Source: JAYYZW01 sp036339995 | GTDB lineage: Bacteria > Pseudomonadota > Gammaproteobacteria > Ga0077536 | NCBI GenBank assembly: GCA_036339995.1 | Contig: JAYYZW010000049.1 | Coordinates: 22,607 to 86,606 of the forward strand | DNA length: 64,000 nt | Direction of reading: 5' to 3' | Part shown: positions 9,239 to 17,718 of the stretch, piece after piece | Position numbering within the stretch: position 1 is the stretch's first letter | Layout: every line of letters begins with the position of its first letter | Program-made: the position numbers and the translations under genes | The notes under the pieces: model-generated | What the model was told of the DNA's origin: nothing | The model's database searches: none | Seen by the model: the letters and a program-made list of their open reading frames with translations, nothing else

Positions 9239-10177
9239 ATGAGTAACACAATCAATGGCGACATAGACGATGGCCTCATGGCATCGGTCGTTTCCTGGTT
9301 ACGGGGCCTGCAGGACACGATCTGCGCCGCGTTGAGCGAAGTCGATGGCGGTGCGTCATTCGGTGAAGATGTTTGGGAGCGCGACACCGGCGGCGGCGGT
9401 CGTACGCGGATACTGGTCGACGGAAATATTTTTGAACAGGCGGGCGTCAATTTTTCCTACGTTCGCGGTGATGCCCTGCCCGATGCGGCAACGGCGCAAC
9501 GCCCGGATCTCGGTGGGCGCCGATTCCACGCCATGGGCGTTTCACTCGTCGTACATCCGTCGAACCCTCATGTCCCGACCTCGCATGCCAACGTCAGGTT
9601 TTTCGTCGCCGAAAAAGACGGTGAACCGGCGGTGTGGTGGTTCGGCGGTGGCTTTGACCTGACACCTTATTACGGCTACGAAGACGACGCCGTTGCTTGG
9701 CACCGAACCGCTCACGCGGCCTGCACCGAATTCGGCGAAGACGTCTATCCGCGCTTCAAGCGCTGGTGCGACGACTATTTTTCGATAAGACATCGCGGCG
9801 AGCAACGCGGGATCGGCGGCCTGTTTTTCGACGACTTGAACGAATGGGGATTCGAGCGCAGTTTCGCCTTCGCGCGCAGCGTCGGCGAGCACTACCTCGA
9901 AGCCTACCTTCCCATTGTTGAGAAACGCCGCGATACACCTTACGGCGACATCGAGCGGGAATTTCAACTCTACCGCCGCGGCCGCTACGTCGAATTCAAC
10001 CTGGTCTACGATCGCGGCACGCTGTTTGGGCTGCAGAGCGGCGGCCGCACGGAGTCAATCCTGATGTCCCTGCCGCCGCGCGTGTCATGGCGTTACGCGT
10101 GGCAGCCCGAGCCGGGGAGTCGTGAAGCGGAACTTTACGAGCGCTTCCTGAAGCCGCGCGATTGGCTGGGCTCCTGA
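9239..10177 (+). CDS. hemF: Oxygen-dependent coproporphyrinogen III oxidase
   Basis: HemF uses O2 to decarboxylate coproporphyrinogen III to protoporphyrinogen IX in haem synthesis. The 312-residue protein has the family motifs GGGGRTRIL, FHAMGVSLVVHP.NP, VWWFGGGFDLTPYY, GGLFFDDL and EFNLVYDRGTLFGLQ.GGR. The frame is open further upstream, but ATG 9239 gives a typical length. It implies aerobic or microaerobic haem synthesis. It is divergent from hisB and followed after 69 bases by a cyclic-nucleotide-binding protein. Confidence 0.96.
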   Translation: MSNTINGDIDDGLMASVVSWLRGLQDTICAALSEVDGGASFGEDVWERDTGGGGRTRILVDGNIFEQAGVNFSYVRGDALPDAATAQRPDLGGRRFHAMGVSLVVHPSNPHVPTSHANVRFFVAEKDGEPAVWWFGGGFDLTPYYGYEDDAVAWHRTAHAACTEFGEDVYPRFKRWCDDYFSIRHRGEQRGIGGLFFDDLNEWGFERSFAFARSVGEHYLEAYLPIVEKRRDTPYGDIEREFQLYRRGRYVEFNLVYDRGTLFGLQSGGRTESILMSLPPRVSWRYAWQPEPGSREAELYERFLKPRDWLGS

Positions 10178-10246
10178 GACCCGTACCTGCCAGATAGGAT
10201 ATGCTCTGCCCGCCTTTCAAGCCGTTTCCAACCGAGGAATTGTGCC

Positions 10247-10624
10247 ATGTGGTCTTCAGCCAGTTTGGATCTGCTGAGTCTTTTCACAAACGATACCGAA
10301 TTAATCGACTACGCACCGGGCGACAAGATCTTCGAAGAGGACGCACCAGGCGACAAGATGTACGTCGTCATCGAGGGCGAAGTCGCTTTGAGCGTGCGCA
10401 ATACGCAAATCAGCACGATCAAGGCGGGCGAGATGTTCGGCGAGATGGCGCTCATCGACACCAACCCGCGCAGCGCGACCGCGACAGCAGTGACGAAGTG
10501 TAAGCTTGCCGCCGTAGACGAGCGACGCTTTACGTTTCTGGTTCAGCAGACGCCGTTTTTTGCGCTATATGTCATGCGCCTCATGACGCAGCGTCTTCGC
10601 GCGATTGACGATACGATTAGCTGA
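10247..10624 (+). CDS. Single-domain cyclic nucleotide-binding protein
   Basis: The 125-residue protein consists of one Crp-type cyclic-nucleotide-binding beta-roll and a C-terminal helix. The roll is seen in FEEDAPGDKMYVVIEGEVALSV, the phosphate-binding cassette region in GEMFGEMALIDTNPRSATATA, then VDERRFTFLVQQTPFFALYVMRLM. No DNA-binding helix-turn-helix, kinase or channel domain follows, so it cannot act as a Crp-type activator by itself. The cassette keeps the Gly-Glu and Arg-Ser-Ala pattern needed to bind a cyclic nucleotide. Which nucleotide and which partner it affects cannot be told; hemF upstream is the only close gene on the same strand. Confidence 0.85.
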   Translation: MWSSASLDLLSLFTNDTELIDYAPGDKIFEEDAPGDKMYVVIEGEVALSVRNTQISTIKAGEMFGEMALIDTNPRSATATAVTKCKLAAVDERRFTFLVQQTPFFALYVMRLMTQRLRAIDDTIS

Positions 10625-10958
10625 TGGATTGACGAAAGGCATCGCTTTCGCCGCCTGCAGGGTCTGGCGCTGTAACACGGCGGTTGATCGATTGTATGGT
10701 CGATAATGTTTATGCAATTCGATAATGCGGGTCCATTGCCACTAACAGATTTCTTCCTAGTCGCACTTTCTATGTCTCCGGTTCCAAATTTGGTTGACTC
10801 CTAACATTAAGTAACGTGCATATTGCACGAAACCCAACCGGCATTCGCCCGTTTGAAACCGAGCAAAGTGCATGATATTACGCCCATCAATTGAGTCAGG
10901 GATGATCTGGCAACAGACCTAAGGTCTTAACCTACCTAAGCGGAACTAACCCGGTGCT
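10625..10958. other. Intergenic stretch without a recognisable gene
   Basis: The 334 bases between the cyclic-nucleotide-binding gene and the convergent Rieske oxygenase are noticeably more AT-rich than their neighbours. I see no protein with family resemblance, no RNA gene and no convincing terminator hairpin with a T-tract. It may be decayed sequence. Confidence 0.5.
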
Positions 10959-12059
10959 TTAATCCATGCGCGCGCTCTGGCCGTCATCCATCGCTAAACC
11001 GTTGTCAACGAGGACCCTACGCAGGCTGCGGATGGCGGGAAATATTTCTCGATTTCGATCGGCGCCCTGTCGATCGAAAGCCGCCTGTTCGAGTTCGCAG
11101 ATCCAGCGATCCTCGGCGAATATTCCATTCGTAAACCAGATGATGAAAGGCCAGAACAATTCGAGGGCCCCCGGAATTCGCGGCCGGCGGATCATCATCA
11201 GTCCGAAGGTGTGATTGGCCCGCTGTGCCTTGTCTGTCGGGATATACGCGTTCCACAGGTCAAGGGCCGGGTGCTCGCTGCCGGCGGTCCAGAATTTGAG
11301 GGTCTGATAAGGGTAGTCCGTGCGTATCGTCATCAGGTCGCGGTCGCCGGGTCCGGCCTCGGGCCGTTTGCCCAACATGAATTTTTCACCCAGCGGCTGT
11401 TTACCGCTTGCGCGCATAAACGAGTAGTCCGCTTCTATCCAGTTTTCACCTTCGCGAGTCCCTAAAAAAATCGTTTTGATGCCGCCCATTAAGCGCCGGT
11501 GCAGGAACTGGTGGTTCATGTCCATGAGGTTTTCGTGCATGAACGTGTAATGACACTCAAGGCGCCGGTCGAGGTAGCGGGTCTTGTAAGCCGGATCGTC
11601 CGCCGAAGGGACCAGGGGAAATGCCGTGGACGTCGCGAGTGCGGCTTCGCCGGGAAAGATGAAGACGAGACCGTAGGCTTCGCGTGAGGGGTAGTGGCGG
11701 ACGCTGTTCGGCTCCATACGGCAAGTGTCGATGTAGGGAATACTGACGCATTTTCCTTGGGCATCGTATTCCCAGCCGTGATAGCCGCACTTGATCGTGT
11801 TGTCCTGGACGGCGCCGACGTGGAGCGGTATCTGCCGGTGGGCGCAGCGGTTTTCCAGCGCAAACAGTTCTCCCAACTTGGTGCGTACGAGCACGATGGG
11901 CTCGCCGGCGAACGTAACGGCTTGCGTCTTACCTCGCTTGACGTCCCTGCTGCGCGCGACGGGGTACCAGAAATTCGGATCGATAGTGGTCTTGCGGATG
12001 TCGCGCGCCTCGGCACGGGCGTCCGTGCCCTTCAATCGGGCGGTATTATCAAGCGACAT
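10959..12059 (-). CDS. Rieske [2Fe-2S] non-haem iron oxygenase, alpha subunit type
   Basis: The 366-residue protein belongs to the aromatic-ring hydroxylating / Rieske oxygenase family. The N-terminal Rieske domain has both ligand pairs, Cys72-x-His74 (RCAHRQIPLHVG) and Cys91-x2-His94 (CGYHGWEY). The catalytic domain carries the mononuclear iron motif in ENLMDMNHQFLH, with Asp180, His183 and His187. The C-terminal part is rich in aromatic residues, as usual. No ferredoxin, reductase or beta-subunit gene is adjacent, so electrons must come from components elsewhere, and the substrate cannot be inferred. Relatives include vanillate demethylase and sterol or carnitine oxygenases. The gene is transcribed alone, with a GC microsatellite beyond its start. 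Confidence 0.9.
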   Translation of the reverse strand: MSLDNTARLKGTDARAEARDIRKTTIDPNFWYPVARSRDVKRGKTQAVTFAGEPIVLVRTKLGELFALENRCAHRQIPLHVGAVQDNTIKCGYHGWEYDAQGKCVSIPYIDTCRMEPNSVRHYPSREAYGLVFIFPGEAALATSTAFPLVPSADDPAYKTRYLDRRLECHYTFMHENLMDMNHQFLHRRLMGGIKTIFLGTREGENWIEADYSFMRASGKQPLGEKFMLGKRPEAGPGDRDLMTIRTDYPYQTLKFWTAGSEHPALDLWNAYIPTDKAQRANHTFGLMMIRRPRIPGALELFWPFIIWFTNGIFAEDRWICELEQAAFDRQGADRNREIFPAIRSLRRVLVDNGLAMDDGQSARMD

Positions 12060-12130
12060 GTCGCCTCCCAGAAATCAATCGCAAGCGTGCATTCTAAAGC
12101 TATTTCTAGAATGGAAACTTAATCTCGCCG

Positions 12131-12166
12131 GCCCCGGCCCCGGCCCCGGCCCCGGCCCCGGCCCCG
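12131..12166. repeat. GGCCCC hexanucleotide microsatellite
   Basis: Six perfect tandem copies of GCCCCG (equivalent to GGCCCC) occupy 12131-12166, flanked by partial units GCCG on both sides. The tract lies in the 207-bp gap between the Rieske oxygenase start and the flavodoxin gene stop. Frames across it translate to Gly-Pro or Gly-Arg repeats but belong to no gene. G-rich strands of this type can form quadruplexes and can vary in copy number. Confidence 0.95.
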
Positions 12167-12266
12167 GCCGCGGAAGCCGACGATATTACCGGGCGGCCGG
12201 GGCGCGTCGGCAATCGAAATACGACAGGCGCTCGCCAGCCGCCGCCGAAAGCGGACACTGGCGCGC

Positions 12267-12728
12267 CTAAAACAATCCGGCTTCAAGGCCGGCTGCGAGC
12301 GCCATTCCGAGTTCACGGCAGGCTTCGACCTGTGCTGGCTGAAGGTCCCCGACCACAACGATCGGCTCCTGTACTTCACGCCAGCGCAAGCCCATGACGA
12401 GTCGCTTGACGCTCGCGAGCGCGCCGCTGCCGTCGTTGCCGGCCTTGACGAAGAGGACATATGGCAGTCCCTGGGTGTGTTCGAGGCAGGGATAGTAGAT
12501 ATGGTCAAAAAAATATTTGAGCGCTCCCGACATGTATCCGAAATTCTCGGGGGTTCCGAGAATAATTCCATCAGCCCAAAGGACGTCGTCGACGGACGCG
12601 TCCAGCGGAGTCAGGATGCGCAGTTCAATGCCTTCTATTGCCGGGTCGCTGGCCCCGTCGATCACTGCCGCAGCCATTGCCTCGGTCGATCCGGATTGCG
12701 AATGATAGACCATCAGCAAATGTTTCAT
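12267..12728 (-). CDS. Flavodoxin-like NAD(P)H-dependent oxidoreductase
   Basis: The 153-residue protein has a flavodoxin fold. The N-terminal FMN phosphate loop MVYHSQSGSTEAMA is followed by ADGIILGTPENFGYMSGALKYFFDH, the typical WrbA-like second FMN loop, and FVKAGNDGSGAL. It is probably an FMN-dependent reductase or flavodoxin; the substrate is unknown. Its ATG overlaps the stop of dtd by four bases (ATGA), so it is translationally coupled to dtd in the unit typA-dtd-flavodoxin. The longer frame back to 12800 lies inside dtd and is rejected. Confidence 0.88.
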   Translation of the reverse strand: MKHLLMVYHSQSGSTEAMAAAVIDGASDPAIEGIELRILTPLDASVDDVLWADGIILGTPENFGYMSGALKYFFDHIYYPCLEHTQGLPYVLFVKAGNDGSGALASVKRLVMGLRWREVQEPIVVVGDLQPAQVEACRELGMALAAGLEAGLF

Positions 12729-13222
12729 GTTGGCGATTGTTGAGACACGGCTTTTCGGGCTGCCTCCGTTCGCGGTTTGCTCGGTGGTACCTGCAGCCAA
12801 AACGTGACGGGCCCGTCATTGACCAAGCTGACCTTCATTTCCGCCCCGAAGCGACCGGTCCCCACGCGCGTGTATCCACGGCGTCCTTCTTCAGCAAGCA
12901 AGTCGAACAGCCGGCGCCCATCTTCGGGCGGAGCGGCGGGAGAAAAGCTGGGCCGCGCACCCTTGCGGGTATCGGCGGCCAGCGTGAATTGCGGCACGAG
13001 CAGGAGCCCGCCGTCGATGTCGCCCAGGCATCGGTTCATCTTGCCTTCGTCATCGGGAAATACGCGGTAGCTCAGAATCCGCTCGATCAGGCGTCCAGCT
13101 TCGGCGTCACTGTCGCCGCGTTCGACGGCGATGAACGCCACGAGGCCGCGTTGTATGCTCGCGATGATCTCGCCCGAGACTGCGACCTGGGCTTTGTCGA
13201 CGCGCTGTATCAATCCGATCAC
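12725..13222 (-). CDS. dtd: D-aminoacyl-tRNA deacylase
   Basis: Dtd removes D-amino acids (for example D-Tyr) and misacylated glycine from tRNA, protecting translation. The active-site sequences LLLVPQFTLAADTRKGARPSFSPAAPPE and the GPVTFWLQ motif (Gly-cis-Pro region) are intact. The family normally starts MIALIQRV; GTG 13222 gives VIGLIQRV and is preferred over ATG 13252, which adds ten atypical residues. The protein then has 165 residues, with a C-terminal tail of about 17 residues beyond the usual end. It sits 66 bases downstream of typA and overlaps the flavodoxin start. Confidence 0.93.
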   Translation of the reverse strand: MIGLIQRVDKAQVAVSGEIIASIQRGLVAFIAVERGDSDAEAGRLIERILSYRVFPDDEGKMNRCLGDIDGGLLLVPQFTLAADTRKGARPSFSPAAPPEDGRRLFDLLAEEGRRGYTRVGTGRFGAEMKVSLVNDGPVTFWLQVPPSKPRTEAARKAVSQQSPT

Positions 13223-13288
13223 GCTAGGAGCCTGTTTGGCATAGGCAATCATAGTGAGGCTGGCGGGAAATCGAGGCCGGCTTTCCGA

Positions 13289-15112
13289 TCATTTCGACGA
13301 GCGGCGCAATGAACGGCGTCGGTCGGCTTCTTTCAGTTCGCGTTTGCGCAGCCGAATTGCCCGGGGCGTCACCTCCACCAGTTCGTCCTCGACGATGAAT
13401 TCCAGTGCCTGTTCGAGATCGAAACGCAGCGGCGAGTTTAGGAGAATATTTTCGTCACTGCCGGCGGCGCGGATGTTGGTGAGCTGCTTCGCTTTCATCG
13501 GGTTGACCGCGAGATCATTATCACGCGAATGGATACCCACGATCATGCCTTCGAATACCTCCTCACCGGGCGCGAGGAGCATGCGCCCGCGTTCTTGCAG
13601 ATTGAACAGTGCAAAGGCGAGCGCTTTACCGTCGGTGATGGACACGAGCACGCCATTTTTGCGCGGCGCAATCGCGCCAGGGGCAAGCGGGCGATAGTCT
13701 TCGAAGGTGTGATACATGATTCCGGTACCCGCGGTAGCGGTGAGGAATTCCGTGCGAAATCCGATGAGTCCTCGGGATGGAATCACGTAGTCGAGCCGTA
13801 CCCGACCCTTGCCGTCGGGCATCATGTGTTCGATGGTGCCGCGGCGCGCGCCGAGTCGTTCCATGACCGTGCCCTGGTAGGATTCCGATAGGTCGACCAT
13901 CAACTTCTCAAAGGGTTCGGCCGGGCGTCCGTCGATCTGCTTGACGATGACCTGCGGCCGGCCGACGCAAAACGCGTAGCCTTCCCGGCGCATGTTCTCG
14001 ATCAGTATCGAAAGGTGCAGCTCGCCGCGACCGGCCACTTTGATGCACTTGGTATCATCGGTTTCTTCGATTCGCAAGGCGACGTTGTGGACGACCTCAC
14101 GTTGGAGACGTTCCAGTATCTGACGGCTGGTTACGAAGCGTCCTTCGCGGCCGGCGAAACGCGAGTCGGAAACCTCGAAGGTCATGGACACGGTGGGTTC
14201 GTCGATAGCGAGAGACGGCAACGCCTCGGCATTTACCGGATCGCACAGGGTATCGGAAATCCGAAGCTCATCGATGCCGGTGACCGCGACGATGTCGCCA
14301 GCCTCGGCTACATCACGCGCTTCCCGCTTGAGCCCTTGAAATCCGAGGACCTCAAGGACACGGCCGCGGCGGTGACGGCCATGTCCGTCGATAACGGTGA
14401 CATTCTGGTTGGGCGCGATTCGACCTCGGTTGATACGGCCGATCCCGATTGCGCCTACATAGCTCGAATAATCGAGTGAGCTGATTTGCATTTGAAACCC
14501 ACCTTTTGTGTCCACTCTTGGCGGCGGGACATGTTCGATGATCGTTTCGAACAGTATGCGCATGTCGCGCTCCGCGTCATCGGGGTCGCGCCGCGCATAG
14601 CCTTCCGTCGCCGAGCAATACACGACGGGGAAATCGAGCTGGGCATCACTCGCACCCAGGCGATCGAACAGTTCGAAGGTCTGGTCCAGCACCCAATGGG
14701 GCCTCGCGGCCGCGCGATCACACTTGTTTATCACGACCAGCGGATGGAGGCCTCGCGCGAAGGCTTTCTGTGTCACGAACCGCGTTTGCGGCATCGGGCC
14801 CTCGACCGCATCGACCAGCAGAAGAACCGAATCGACCATGGATAGAATGCGCTCGACCTCACCGCCGAAATCCGCATGACCCGGCGTGTCGACGATGTTG
14901 ATTCGGTGCCCGTCCCACCGGACAGCCGTATTTTTGGCCAGGATGGTGATCCCGCGCTCGCGCTCGAGCGCGTCGCTGTCCATGACGCGCTCGCTGGTAT
15001 CGCGGCGCAGGTCGAGTGTTCCCGACTGTTTCAGCAGCTCATCGACCAGCGTCGTTTTACCATGATCGATGTGAGCGACAATAGCGATATTGCGAAGTTT
15101 ATTGGGCGGCAT
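13289..15112 (-). CDS. typA: Ribosome-associated translational GTPase TypA/BipA
   Basis: TypA/BipA is a translation-factor GTPase that acts in 50S assembly and stress adaptation. The 607-residue protein has the G1 loop AHIDHGKTTL, switch II DTPGHADFGGE and the NKCD motif, followed by EF-G-like domains III and V and the family-specific C-terminal domain (RKNGVLVSITDGKALAFAL, NDLAVNPMKAKQLTN). The frame is open to 15205, but ATG 15112 (MPPNKLRNIAIVAHIDHG) is the standard start. It is the probable first gene of the typA-dtd-flavodoxin unit. Confidence 0.97.
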   Translation of the reverse strand: MPPNKLRNIAIVAHIDHGKTTLVDELLKQSGTLDLRRDTSERVMDSDALERERGITILAKNTAVRWDGHRINIVDTPGHADFGGEVERILSMVDSVLLLVDAVEGPMPQTRFVTQKAFARGLHPLVVINKCDRAAARPHWVLDQTFELFDRLGASDAQLDFPVVYCSATEGYARRDPDDAERDMRILFETIIEHVPPPRVDTKGGFQMQISSLDYSSYVGAIGIGRINRGRIAPNQNVTVIDGHGRHRRGRVLEVLGFQGLKREARDVAEAGDIVAVTGIDELRISDTLCDPVNAEALPSLAIDEPTVSMTFEVSDSRFAGREGRFVTSRQILERLQREVVHNVALRIEETDDTKCIKVAGRGELHLSILIENMRREGYAFCVGRPQVIVKQIDGRPAEPFEKLMVDLSESYQGTVMERLGARRGTIEHMMPDGKGRVRLDYVIPSRGLIGFRTEFLTATAGTGIMYHTFEDYRPLAPGAIAPRKNGVLVSITDGKALAFALFNLQERGRMLLAPGEEVFEGMIVGIHSRDNDLAVNPMKAKQLTNIRAAGSDENILLNSPLRFDLEQALEFIVEDELVEVTPRAIRLRKRELKEADRRRSLRRSSK

Positions 15113-15243
15113 TTGAGTGGCGAGGTAAGCGGCGGGGTTACTGGAACTCGTCGGCTCTGAAACGCGGCCTGATTTCAGGCTGCCAAAGGCAGCAAAGCCG
15201 TGCATTATACGGCGGCACGGGTGATGACGATGGTCTTACGACG

Positions 15244-15567
15244 ATGAAGCGGGTATTTACCGACGCCGATCCGGTGCTTTCCGGGTTCGTCGATTCGCTG
15301 CTCGAGGCCGCCGGTATTCAGTGCTTGATTCGCAACCATTATCTCGGTGGCGGCGTCGGCGAACTCCCGGTGAACGAATGTTGGCCGGAAGTGTGGGTGC
15401 TCCACGATGAAGACGAGAGCGCCGCCGGTCGCATCATTCAAAGCGCGCTCAGCAAACGCATCCAGCAGGACGCTCCCTGGGTATGCCCGGGCTGCGACGA
15501 GCATCTGGAAGGGCAGTTCAATCAGTGCTGGAACTGCGGAACCGTCCGTGCCGACGCCGAGGAATGA
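15244..15567 (+). CDS. DUF2007 domain protein with C-terminal zinc ribbon
   Basis: The small protein (107 residues) starts with a DUF2007 (putative signal-transducing) fold, seen in TDADPVLSGFVDSLLEAAGIQCLIRN and the ECWPEVWV motif that marks the family. A C-terminal zinc ribbon follows with CPGCDE and CWNCG, two complete CxxC knuckles. Its function is unknown; relatives are small cytoplasmic proteins of proteobacteria. It is divergent from typA and its stop lies two bases from the convergent rhodanese stop. Confidence 0.85.
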   Translation: MKRVFTDADPVLSGFVDSLLEAAGIQCLIRNHYLGGGVGELPVNECWPEVWVLHDEDESAAGRIIQSALSKRIQQDAPWVCPGCDEHLEGQFNQCWNCGTVRADAEE

Positions 15568-15569
15568 AT

Positions 15570-15989
15570 TCAGGTCTGCTCCCAAGGAAGACCGTGATGA
15601 CGCCATCCGTTGATCGTACCCCGATGGGCATCGCCGTCCTTATCGCCTTCGAAACCTTCCTCGATGTTGTAGAGGCGCTCGTAGCCCGCGGAGGATAAAG
15701 CCTTGGCCGCGGCCAACGAACGAACTCCGCTGCGGCAAAGCGCGAGTATCGGACGCGAAGGATCGTCGCCGCCCCGATCTCGCAGGGCCGCCCTGACTTC
15801 ATTCACGAAGTTCGGATTTTCTGTCCAGTCGGGATATTCTTTCCACGCGATGTGGACGGCATGAAGTGGATGTCCGACGTAGTCGTACTCGACTTTACTG
15901 CGCACGTCCAAAACGATCGCATTCGATTCGTCATTAAAAATCTTCCACGCTTCGGGCGGCGTGACGCGACTAATCTTGTCGTCTGCCAT
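15570..15989 (-). CDS. Single-domain rhodanese-like sulfurtransferase
   Basis: The 139-residue protein is one rhodanese domain. IVLDVRSKVEYDYVGHPLHAVHIAWKEYP is the CH2A-like region and the active-site loop is CRSGVRS with Cys85, six residues as in sulfurtransferases. It probably carries persulfide sulfur; the physiological acceptor is unknown. The frame extends to 16124, but ATG 15989 (MADDKISRVTPPEAW) is the natural start, because upstream residues overlap the ppx remnant on the other strand. Confidence 0.9.
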   Translation of the reverse strand: MADDKISRVTPPEAWKIFNDESNAIVLDVRSKVEYDYVGHPLHAVHIAWKEYPDWTENPNFVNEVRAALRDRGGDDPSRPILALCRSGVRSLAAAKALSSAGYERLYNIEEGFEGDKDGDAHRGTINGWRHHGLPWEQT

Positions 15990-16073
15990 GGCGGCTTCCC
16001 CGCTAAATCGATCACTGCCATGGAGTATAACCACGTCAACTTCCGAGGCGAACCACCGAGATTGCGATTCTTT

Positions 16074-16377
16074 ATGGGCAACGCTACCCCGGGGATAGAT
16101 TGCCGCCGTCGATCTCGGTTCCAACAGCTTTCACATGGTCGTCGCGAAAACGAATGAGGACAGTTTTCACGTCGTCGACCGCATGCGTGGGATGGTGCAG
16201 CTGTCAGAATTGCAGCTATTCAAGCTCCTGATCCCATCGCGCCGTCACAGCCTGCGCGCGCTCCTTGAGCGGCTCGCTTCGATCGATGCAAAGATCTACA
16301 CTGCTTCGGCTACGACGGCAGGCTGGGCAGTTCACCCGGGATGTATCGGAAAGGTGCCGTACTTCCGCCCCTTATAA
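16074..16377 (+). pseudogene. ppx: Remnant of exopolyphosphatase (Ppx/GppA family)
   Basis: The segment reading IAAVDLGSNSFHMVVAKT, then FHVVDRMRGMVQL, is the unmistakable N-terminus of the Ppx/GppA family, whose intact members have about 500 residues. ATG 16074 begins in a different frame (MGNATPG) and the ppx frame is preceded by a TAG, so even the start is broken by a shift. After about 35 family-like residues the similarity fades and the frame stops at 16377. The rest of the gene is absent; an intact cytochrome c gene begins 31 bases later. Confidence 0.75.
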
Positions 16378-16408
16378 GGCCGAAAGAATTGAGAGTCCGA
16401 TCACGCCC

Positions 16409-17056
16409 ATGAAGATGTTCATCACGGGTGTCGCGCTTGCGGTCGTCGTTGCGGCCGGCATCGTCTACGCGGGGCTTTACGATTTCGCTGCGAGTTCTCC
16501 GCACAACGCAGTCACGGAATGGTTGTTCTCGACGGCGATGCACGCTTCGGTCGCGCGTCAGGCCCGCGACATCGAGATGCCCGACCTAAGCAGCGAAGAA
16601 TTACGGCTCGTCGGCATCAGCGATTTCGATGCCATGTGCGCCGGCTGCCACGGCGCGCCGGGACGAAAATCGAAGGCCGCTGGCCAGGGGCTCAACCCAC
16701 AGCCTTCGGATCTCACGGAATCCGCGGCCGAGATGAGACCGGCCGAGCTTTTCTGGATCACCAAGCATGGCATCAGGATGACCGGCATGCCGGCATGGGG
16801 GGCGACCCATGACGATGAGTCGTTGTGGCCGGTGATCGCCTTCATGACTGAGCTGCCGCGGCTCGACGCGGCAGCTTATAACGCGATGCTGGCCCGAGCG
16901 GAAGGCCGGGGGCATCATGCGGCGGATGCGAAAGGCCATAACCACGGGGATTCCCCGCCGGCGACCGATGCGGCCAATGCCGGTACTGAAGTTGCAATCG
17001 AGGCGGTCCCCGCTGAAGGCAAGCCGAACCACGACCACAGCGGCCATTCGCACTGA
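16409..17056 (+). CDS. Membrane-anchored monohaem cytochrome c with His-rich tail
   Basis: The 215-residue protein has an N-terminal uncleaved signal-anchor (FITGVALAVVVAAGIVYAGLY). A class I cytochrome domain follows with the haem motif CAGCH at Cys77-His81 and the likely axial methionine in MTGMPAWG. Relatives with the EWLFSTAMHASVARQ and ELFWITKHGIRMTGMPAWGA signatures are periplasm-facing c-type cytochromes of proteobacteria. After the domain comes a tail of about 55 residues rich in His, Asp and Ala, ending NHDHSGHSH, which looks able to bind Cu, Ni or Zn. It stands alone between remnants of ppx and ppk. Its redox partner is not encoded nearby. Confidence 0.88.
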   Translation: MKMFITGVALAVVVAAGIVYAGLYDFAASSPHNAVTEWLFSTAMHASVARQARDIEMPDLSSEELRLVGISDFDAMCAGCHGAPGRKSKAAGQGLNPQPSDLTESAAEMRPAELFWITKHGIRMTGMPAWGATHDDESLWPVIAFMTELPRLDAAAYNAMLARAEGRGHHAADAKGHNHGDSPPATDAANAGTEVAIEAVPAEGKPNHDHSGHSH

Positions 17057-17233
17057 GCAGGCGACGCGCTGGCGCGAGCAGGTTCACAGCAAAGCCGGCG
17101 GGCCGGGCACGCATGCCCGTTCCTGAAAAATCGCCCTTGAAAAGCCTGGCGTGCAACCCGTAACAGTACTCGGGTGCACCCAATGGTTATGGGCGGCACT
17201 TGTCGAGGATGCTCGCGGTGAGCCGCGCTCGAA

Positions 17234-17560
17234 CGCGAGCTGCGGCAGGAGTTCTTCATTGCGGATACGGTATTGTTCGTCGACCAATTCGTGCGTGCTG
17301 GCGCTGATGGCCTTGAGCTGCTCCACCGAGACTATCTGGTCAGGGCCGCTCTGCAAGGAGCCGAACGCGACCTGCTGTTTGAGTCCGGCCACACGGATTT
17401 CGAAGAACTCGTCCAGAGTGCTACTCGCGATGCACAGGAACTTCACCCGTTCCAACAGAGGATTCGATTCGTCCATCGCCTGGGCGAGCACGCGCCGGTT
17501 GAATTGGAGTTGGCTCAATTCCCGGTTGATGTAAAGCTCGGGGTCTCCAATTTGAATCGT
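17234..17560 (-). pseudogene. ppk1: N-terminal remnant of polyphosphate kinase 1
   Basis: On the minus strand the frame reads ELYINRELSQLQFNRRV, then LAQAMDESNPLLERVKFLCI and LDEFFEIRVAGLKQQVAFGS, ending near LRNEELLPQLA-like sequence (RIRNEELLPQLA). This is the start of Ppk1, a protein of about 690 residues. Only about 110 residues survive; nothing resembling the catalytic domains with the phosphorylated histidine is found downstream. No clear ATG precedes it. The ppx remnant lies on the opposite strand about 1 kb away, facing it, the ancestral convergent arrangement seen in pseudomonads. It is non-functional. Confidence 0.88.
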
Positions 17561-17718
17561 TTTGTGTCCATAAGCTCGGGCAGTCTGGATCGTCGATGCG
17601 CGGGCACGCGTTGAAACGGATCAAGCCAAGAAGAACGGTGCGGATGCAATTTCATCAGGCTGTGTTTAAGATTGCGCGCCGTTCAATGTTCAAAGTATAA
17701 AGGCTCTGATATACCGCT

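Noticed and set aside
11791..12270. Frame with Gly-Pro repeats across the GGCCCC tract
   Set aside because: The repeat pattern is just the microsatellite read in frame; the rest overlaps the oxygenase in antisense.
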